Positions 48,167 through 55,088 of a stretch of DNA of 55,088 nt are shown piece by piece. The stretch spans positions 1 through 55,088 of the forward strand of contig MFBU01000020.1 in assembly GCA_001775055.1 (NCBI GenBank), read 5' to 3'. The notes under the pieces are model-generated. The model was not told the origin of the DNA, did not search any database, and saw only the letters and a list, made by a program, of their open reading frames with translations. Position 1 is the first letter of the stretch. Every line of letters starts with the position of its first letter. The translations under genes were made by a program, and so were the position numbers. Origin of the DNA: Candidatus Curtissbacteria bacterium RIFCSPLOWO2_02_41_11 (GTDB lineage Bacteria > Patescibacteriota > Microgenomatia > Curtissbacterales > GWA2-41-24).

Positions 48167-50572
48167 ATGGCCAATAATCTGCCCCAAGAACAAAATTATC
48201 TCAGCTGGCACTACAGCACAGCGCTTCCTGAATTTATCAAAAACCGCCAAAGACAGCTTACCTTTACCCTTAGCTTCTTTAATATTGGCGGCTTTTTAAG
48301 AACCCTTTTTGTTCCGTACAGACGCCTGGAAATCACCGGCAAAGCGCCAAGTTTGATTGACAAAATATCCTTTAATCTAATTTCCCGCACCATCGGTGTT
48401 ACCGTTCGCATCCTTTTAATAATTGCCGGTATCGGCTCAACTATACTTTTTGCCGTTTTCCAACTTATGCTAATTTTTGTCTATTTAATTCCTATTTTTT
48501 CCCTTGCAAAATATCAAAGACTTAAAAAGAATAGTTTAGTATCATCCGATCTTGAAGATGTCGGCAAGTTCACCGCAAAACTAACCGCAACCGATCTTTT
48601 CCAACTTTTAAGCACCTTTTTTCCCGGCGATTTTGGACCGGTTTTTACAAATCTGCCTGCTCCCTCTACTTTAGATATTAAAACCACCGACAAACTAGTT
48701 GATGTATTTACTAAACTTGCTAAAAACTTTCAAAAACTGGCAATTTATCTGGAGCAAAAAAGCATTAAACCCCAAGAATTTGAACTGCTAGTTAAAACAT
48801 TAAATCACCATCTTGAAAGTCAACCGCCGCCTCGACCCGCTCCGATTGGCCAACTTTTGGCTTTTGGCTATACCAACACTTTGGACAGATTTGCAACAGA
48901 ACTGACTGGTCAAACTTCATCGCATATACCGGCCGAAAAATTTGAACTTCTTGGTGAAATTGCCAAGGTTCTCGCGCGGCCCCAAAATAACAACGTGCTT
49001 TTGGTCGGCGAACCGGGAGTTGGCCGGCACACGACTTTACATTTTCTGGCCTCGGCCATTGGCCACTTGCAGCTTTTGGAACTTGCTGGCAAAAGATTAA
49101 TGCTTTTAGATTCAGTAGCACTTGCCGGCACCGGCAAAAATCTTTTAGAGGTCAAAGGTAATTTTGAAGCGGTTATGACCGAGGCCAAACATGCCGGCAA
49201 TATTATTTTAGGAATTGACCAAATCGACAGACTCTCAAGCTCTGCTGATGGCCGCATTGATCTTTCTGAAGTCTTAACCACCATGCTAACTGATAACTCC
49301 CTACCGATAATTGGCATTACCACTTTGGATGACTTTAGCCAGTTTATTCGGCCCAACTCTAACTTCTTAAAACTTTTTGAGAAAATCGACATTGAAGAAG
49401 CAAGCCGCCAGGAAACTATCGCCATTCTTACTGATAAGGCACTTGAAATCTCCAAAGGCGAAAAGATTGCCACATCATTTGGGGCAATTCTGGAGATTGC
49501 CCAAAGATCAGATCAGTTATTGCCCGATCGCAGACAGCCTGAAAAATCATTAATCTTATTTGATGATTTAGTATCTGAGGCTAAAGCTCGCAATCTTTTA
49601 ACTATTGAAGTTAATCTGGTTGATGAAGTCATAAGTACAAAGACCAAAACTCCCATTGGTAAAATCTCAGAGAGCGAAGCTCAAAAGTTAAAAAATCTTG
49701 AGGAGATCTTGCACAAACGAATTGTCAATCAAAACGAGGCCATTGAGGAAATTGCCCGCGCCATGCGCCGCGCCCGCGCCGAAATTGAAACAGGCGCAAG
49801 ACCAATCGGTTCGTTCTTGTTTTTGGGACCAACCGGCGTTGGTAAAACCGAAACTGCCAAAGCCCTGGCTCAAATTTATTTCGGTTCGGAGGAAAAAATG
49901 GTTCGCCTTGATATGTCCGAATATCAAGGGACAGATAGTCTTTCGAGATTAATTGGCGATATCAGGAACAAAACTCAAGGACAACTGGCTAGCTTAATTC
50001 GCCAGCATCCTTTTGCACTCTTATTGGTTGATGAGTTTGAAAAAGCCGACTCCTCTGTACACAATCTTTTTTTGCAAGTTTTGGATGAAGGACATCTTAC
50101 CGATGCTTTTGGTAAAAAGGTCAGCTTTGACAATATCATTATTATTGCCACTTCCAATGCCGCAGCCGAGTTTATTCGAGAAGAAGTAACCAAGGGAACA
50201 GCGGATTTATCAAAAAAACTAATTGACTATATTTTAGAAAAAGGCCTCTTTTCGCCGGAGCTTATCAATCGTTTTGATGCCGTGGTTGTTTACCAACCAC
50301 TGACCGATGAACAAACTGGCCAAGTCACTAAACTCATGCTTAATAATTTGGCCCAAAAAATAAAAGAAACTAAAAATATCACTTTGGAAATTACCGATGA
50401 GCTTTGCCAAAAAGTCGCCAAAGCCGGCTATGATCCGACTTTTGGCGCCCGCCCCATCAGGCGCCTGATTGCCGACAAAATCGAAGACGGAATCGCAAAG
50501 ATGATAATCGAGGAATCGGCCAAAAACGGGGATAAAATTGCACCCTCAACTCTTCTCAAATTCGTGACCTAA
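48167..50572 (+). CDS. Membrane-anchored Clp/Hsp100-like AAA+ ATPase with degenerate first AAA domain
   Basis: N-terminal TMs; D1 GEPGVGRHTT (degenerate Walker A); D2 GPTGVGKTETAKALA, LLLVDEFEKA; start corrected to 48167 to avoid antisense overlap. Confidence 0.85.
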   Translation: MANNLPQEQNYLSWHYSTALPEFIKNRQRQLTFTLSFFNIGGFLRTLFVPYRRLEITGKAPSLIDKISFNLISRTIGVTVRILLIIAGIGSTILFAVFQLMLIFVYLIPIFSLAKYQRLKKNSLVSSDLEDVGKFTAKLTATDLFQLLSTFFPGDFGPVFTNLPAPSTLDIKTTDKLVDVFTKLAKNFQKLAIYLEQKSIKPQEFELLVKTLNHHLESQPPPRPAPIGQLLAFGYTNTLDRFATELTGQTSSHIPAEKFELLGEIAKVLARPQNNNVLLVGEPGVGRHTTLHFLASAIGHLQLLELAGKRLMLLDSVALAGTGKNLLEVKGNFEAVMTEAKHAGNIILGIDQIDRLSSSADGRIDLSEVLTTMLTDNSLPIIGITTLDDFSQFIRPNSNFLKLFEKIDIEEASRQETIAILTDKALEISKGEKIATSFGAILEIAQRSDQLLPDRRQPEKSLILFDDLVSEAKARNLLTIEVNLVDEVISTKTKTPIGKISESEAQKLKNLEEILHKRIVNQNEAIEEIARAMRRARAEIETGARPIGSFLFLGPTGVGKTETAKALAQIYFGSEEKMVRLDMSEYQGTDSLSRLIGDIRNKTQGQLASLIRQHPFALLLVDEFEKADSSVHNLFLQVLDEGHLTDAFGKKVSFDNIIIIATSNAAAEFIREEVTKGTADLSKKLIDYILEKGLFSPELINRFDAVVVYQPLTDEQTGQVTKLMLNNLAQKIKETKNITLEITDELCQKVAKAGYDPTFGARPIRRLIADKIEDGIAKMIIEESAKNGDKIAPSTLLKFVT

Positions 50573-50614
50573 AAAGTCCTTGACATCATTTCACCCGAAG
50601 GCCATACTAAAATT

Positions 50615-51550
50615 ATGGAAGATAGTTCAACAATAGAAGTCACCGAAAAACCACGAGTAGCCACCGAACCTCAGGATGCTCCTAAACAATTTTTTCGAAC
50701 AGAGGAAGGCAAAATTTTAAACCGTCAACAAAATGAGCAGTATGTCCAGAAGAAGGTTGATCAGCAACCAGAGCAGTTTAGCCCAACTCATGAACAAGTC
50801 TTGTCTGTTCTTGGTCATGTTGAAAAATCACGAGCTCCTGATTCCACTCCCCAACCTGAGACAGCAGTAACTACTGCCGATGCCGAAAGAGCCCTTGAAG
50901 AAGTACGAAATATCTTGGCCGAAACTGATCCCACTAAACTTGTCGAAAGAACTCAACGGGAGGCCTCAGAGCTGGTTGAGGACTTAGGTCGCTTAAGAAG
51001 TGCTGAGGGCAGATCATCCCTGGCCAATTTGAGAAGAATTCTCCTGCGGCTTTCTCCATTAGTTTTGGCAGTCAGCGCTATCTTGATGCCGCGTGATACT
51101 GTCAATGTTGAAGGTCAGAGCGCAACAACCCCAGTTTCCCCTCCCGCGGCTGCTGAACCAATTACGCAACCTCCAACTAGCGAAATTTCCGCTACCCAAA
51201 TCGCCCCAAAAGAACCAGAATTTACCGCCTACACAGTTCAACCCAGCGACAGTATTACCGGTATCTTAGCCAAAATGCATCCGGAGAAATATCTTGATGA
51301 GCAAGGCCATTTCAAGGCGGATGAAATTACTCAAGATGAGCTTTACGCCCGAGTAGGTGAAGTCTTAGATTTAAATCGCGATACACTACAACCACAAAAT
51401 CCAGATTTGTATGGAAGAATCGACGAGATCAGGAGTGGTGATAAAGAAGTAAGAGGTTATGATTTAAGAGGTTTGGTTCAGCAAACCGGCGGACCTTATG
51501 AGGTGGTTACCATCCAGCCGAGCCAAAGGCTAACATTCCCAAATAAGTAA
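50615..51550 (+). CDS. Single-TM protein with LysM-like extracellular region
   Basis: RILLRLSPLVLAVSAILM; YTVQPSDSITGILAKMHPEKYLDEQGH...LDLNRDTL. Confidence 0.55.
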   Translation: MEDSSTIEVTEKPRVATEPQDAPKQFFRTEEGKILNRQQNEQYVQKKVDQQPEQFSPTHEQVLSVLGHVEKSRAPDSTPQPETAVTTADAERALEEVRNILAETDPTKLVERTQREASELVEDLGRLRSAEGRSSLANLRRILLRLSPLVLAVSAILMPRDTVNVEGQSATTPVSPPAAAEPITQPPTSEISATQIAPKEPEFTAYTVQPSDSITGILAKMHPEKYLDEQGHFKADEITQDELYARVGEVLDLNRDTLQPQNPDLYGRIDEIRSGDKEVRGYDLRGLVQQTGGPYEVVTIQPSQRLTFPNK

Positions 51551-51573
51551 AGTTTAGCGAGGAAACAGTCCTG

Positions 51574-51680
51574 TGGGTCCGGGAGGGATCGAACCTAATT
51601 CTTGCCTTTCGCCTTTTCAGTATTATTCATACACGGCTCAAGGCGCGAATTTTACGGGGCAGGCCTCCGACCTCCGTCTT
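51574..51680 (-). pseudogene. tRNA 3'-half-like sequence with interrupted T arm
   Basis: Minus strand GGTCGGAGG-[~69 nt]-GTTCGATCCCTCCCGGACCCA. Confidence 0.5.
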
Positions 51681-51903
51681 ACTCAGACTTCAACTTGCGC
51701 TTTCCAATAACAATTAAAACAAAACCAGGGATACTCCATATTAGAAAACCTATGACGTTTGCGTAAAGAGTAAATTTTTCATATCCTTCTTGAGAACTAA
51801 AATAATGTGGATTTCCAGCAAGAAAGACTATCGCTATTATTACAGTTATCGAAACCCACAATACACCGATCCACAAGTAAATTTTACCAGCTGAAGTCTT
51901 CAT
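51679..51903 (-). CDS. Small two-TM protein
   Basis: MKTSAGKIYLWIGVLWVSITVIIAIVFLAG...GFLIWSIPGFVLIVIGKRKLKSE. Confidence 0.55.
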   Translation of the reverse strand: MKTSAGKIYLWIGVLWVSITVIIAIVFLAGNPHYFSSQEGYEKFTLYANVIGFLIWSIPGFVLIVIGKRKLKSE

Positions 51904-51928
51904 AAATTAATTAATACAATTAATACGA

Positions 51929-52000
51929 TGGGTCTGGGAGGGATCGAACTTTTCGATAAAATCTCAGGACTATAGCCTCCGACCTTCACATTTAGGCCCA
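51929..52000 (-). pseudogene. tRNA-like sequence with interrupted T arm
   Basis: Minus strand GGTCGGAGG-[~26 nt]-GTTCGATCCCTCCCAGACCCA. Confidence 0.45.
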
Positions 52001-52044
52001 CAAGCCATGCAATGGCTGAGAACCGCAAGAAAAATATTTACTTG

Positions 52045-52116
52045 TGGGTCGTGAAGGGATTGAACCTTCGACCTCGACATTATCAGTGTCGCGCTCTACC
52101 ACTGAGCTAACGACCC
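52045..52116 (-). tRNA. tRNA-Ile (GAT)
   Basis: GGGTCGT TA GCTC AGTGGTA GAGC G CGACA CTGATAA TGTCG AGGTC GAAGG TTCAATC CCTTC ACGACCC A; CCA not encoded. Confidence 0.92.
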
Positions 52117-52133
52117 CAAAATATTTTTCTTAT

Positions 52134-52197
52134 CAGTGTGACGCCTTGCTCCGCCGAAGCTTTAGCGAAGGCGAGTCTACCACTGAGCCACGGACCC
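52134..52197 (-). pseudogene. tRNA 5'-half-like fragment carrying a palindromic insertion
   Basis: GGGTCCG TG GCTC AGTGGTAGA then CTCGCCTTCGCTAAAGCTTCGGCGGAG, then CACACTGATAAG. Confidence 0.6.
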
Positions 52198-52237
52198 AAA
52201 AATCCGTTAATTGTCAATTGTTAATTGTTTACTTTTG

Positions 52238-52309
52238 AGGCGCAGGCGGGAATCGAACCCGCGCATCGAGGTTTTGCAGACCCCAGCGTTTCCACTTCGC
52301 CACTGCGCC
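52238..52309 (-). tRNA. tRNA-Cys (GCA)
   Basis: GGCGCAG...GGGGTCTGCAAAACCTC...GCGGGTTCGATTCCCGCCTGCGCC T; CCA not encoded. Confidence 0.92.
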
Positions 52310-52339
52310 ATTATTTACTTGCCTTACCAACTTGCTTGC

Positions 52340-52363
52340 CCGCCGAAACTTTAGTGACGGCGG
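52340..52363. repeat. Palindromic element CCGCCG-aaactttagtga-CGGCGG
   Basis: Same family as 52151-52174 and 44358-44379. Confidence 0.75.
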
Positions 52364-52595
52364 TGGCACCAGACAAATGTCAATTATTATTTCTTCTCTT
52401 AATCCTTTTTAAGCCTTCTCTTGATGCTTTATGCACTAAGATGGCTCCACTGACTAAAAGTGCCACTCCGCCAATTGCTGGAACAAAAGGACCAACAATC
52501 AAGGCTACTCCTGTCGAACCCAACATAATTATGTTCTCCAGTCGACCGCAAACTCCCCTTTTCGGGTCCGGCTTGACTGGTCGGTTCGTGTTCGA

Positions 52596-52775
52596 TCATC
52601 TCGTGTTCTTCCCTTTCCACAGCGCCCAAGCGCCACCGACTGCAACTACTCCAACGGTAATCAGTTCGGCGGCCTTAATAATAGCTCCAACCGCCGCCGT
52701 TACCAAACCGATTTTAAACAACCTCGAATTCCAAAGTGACTGGTCTTCTTTTGCAACAGACCTTTCAGCACTCAT
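52596..52775 (-). CDS. Small TM protein (59 aa) followed by an in-frame continuation
   Basis: MSAERSVAKEDQSLWNSRLFKIGLVTAAVGAIIKAAELITVGVVAVGGAWALWKGKNTR*. Confidence 0.45.
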   Translation of the reverse strand: MSAERSVAKEDQSLWNSRLFKIGLVTAAVGAIIKAAELITVGVVAVGGAWALWKGKNTR

Positions 52776-52836
52776 TAGAAGTCAATTTTATCAAACGGGC
52801 TTGTCAGTTTCCAGTTTATTGTTTATTGTTTAAAGT

Positions 52837-53436
52837 GTGAAAATCATCGCCCACTCTGTCGGTAATTTAAAAGAAGCCAGAAATGCCCTTAAAAAAGGCG
52901 TAGACTTCATAGAAGTTGATGTTTCCAAAAGAATTTTCTTGCCCAAATTCGTGGTTCAGCATTCCGCCATCAAAGGAATCCTCGGAGTCGGACCGATTCT
53001 GGCCTCACTTTTTATCCCAAGTGTCCGTGACAGGCTATTTTTGGATTTAAAACGGGCAACATTTTCTCTCTCTTTTGCCGGCAAGTTTGCCCATTTACTT
53101 TCAACTTTTAAAGTTAAAGGTGTTAGAATCTGCGGTCTTAATTGGCCGGTAATCTCTCAGCTTTGCGAGGGCAATAATTTGTTGCCATTTTACACTTTAA
53201 GAACCAAAGAGCATGTTGAAAAAATCAAAAAAATCTTGCCTTCTTTAAAAAATCCTGCTGGATTTTCTGTGTATTACGAGCTTATCAATAAACAATTTAT
53301 CGAAAAATTTAAAGATGACCAAACGCAAGTTTGGGCCTGGACCGTCAATGACCTCCCGACTGCCAACCAGCTAGCAAAACTGGGAGTTGATGGAATAATT
53401 TCGGACAAATGGGAAAATCTTCTAAAACTTCACTAA
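52837..53436 (+). CDS. Glycerophosphodiester phosphodiesterase-like protein
   Basis: IIAHSVGNLKEARNALKKGVDFIEVDV...VWAWTVNDLPTANQLAKLGVDGIISD; GTG start. Confidence 0.8.
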   Translation: MKIIAHSVGNLKEARNALKKGVDFIEVDVSKRIFLPKFVVQHSAIKGILGVGPILASLFIPSVRDRLFLDLKRATFSLSFAGKFAHLLSTFKVKGVRICGLNWPVISQLCEGNNLLPFYTLRTKEHVEKIKKILPSLKNPAGFSVYYELINKQFIEKFKDDQTQVWAWTVNDLPTANQLAKLGVDGIISDKWENLLKLH

Positions 53437-53564
53437 GCGATCTTATTCGTACCAATTCGCGGTTGAGAAAGACCTTGTAAATTTGTTGCCGTTTAAAGAC
53501 TTATACAGCAATTTTCGACCAAATTAGCACATTCGCTCTAATTCGCATCTTATCAAACCCTGAA

Positions 53565-53641
53565 AAGTGACACCCATCCCTAGAGACTGTATGTTGGGCA
53601 TACAGCAACCCGAGGATTTAACGATTCCCCAATCGTCACTT
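53565..53641. other. Candidate structured RNA/DNA element, three-way-junction-like
   Basis: AAGTGAC/GTCACTT closing stem; CTGTATG-ttggg-CATACAG; ACGATT-cccc-AATCGT. Confidence 0.4.
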
Positions 53642-53721
53642 CTACCACGTGAGAGGTAGAAAATTGCAGAGTTTCTAGACCCTAGTTTTCCTAGACTCTA
53701 GACTCTGATTCATTCTCCTTA

Positions 53722-55088
<1,367 letters not shown>

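Noticed and set aside
51574-51680. tmRNA 3' domain
   Set aside because: T-arm-like end present, but no tag-encoding ORF or matching 5' domain recognised
52420-52775. UGA recoding as in SR1/Gracilibacteria
   Set aside because: Many conserved genes end normally at TGA (for example the gene ending at 1448) and are full length under the standard code
52225-52833. 202-aa plus-strand ORF
   Set aside because: Runs through tRNA-Cys and is antisense to small TM ORFs; likely spurious

Overview
AT-rich, gene-dense bacterial window. The gene repertoire, small proteins, subunit-split transketolase and stand-alone 16S rRNA suggest a Patescibacteria/CPR (Microgenomates-like) genome; this is inference, no search was run. 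Left part: cell-envelope and glycan genes (DUF2723/TPR and YfhO membrane proteins, GT2 and PMT glycosyltransferases, transketolase pair, epimerase, methyltransferase, FAD oxidoreductase, radical SAM) plus an MntA/HepT toxin-antitoxin pair. Middle: an exosortase-like gene next to a ~2160-aa ORF that joins duplicated transposase-type HTH modules, a processive GT2, two predicted 7-bladed Cys-rich beta-propellers and a PEP-like C-terminal sorting signal. Right part: nnrD, gap, pgk, a phosphatase, folC, a P-type ATPase, a membrane-anchored Clp-like AAA+ protein, tRNA-Ile, tRNA-Cys, tRNA fragments and a partial 16S rRNA. The most unusual signal is a dense population of short tandem repeats (mostly heptamers) and small hairpin or palindromic modules. 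They occupy gene junctions, sit in inverted orientation around two four-helix-bundle (S23-like) genes and one GxxExxY gene, and appear in frame inside pgk, folC and the giant ORF. Two distant loci share a CTGATATATCAG-bounded hairpin with compensatory stem changes, one of them beside a relic of a second gap gene.
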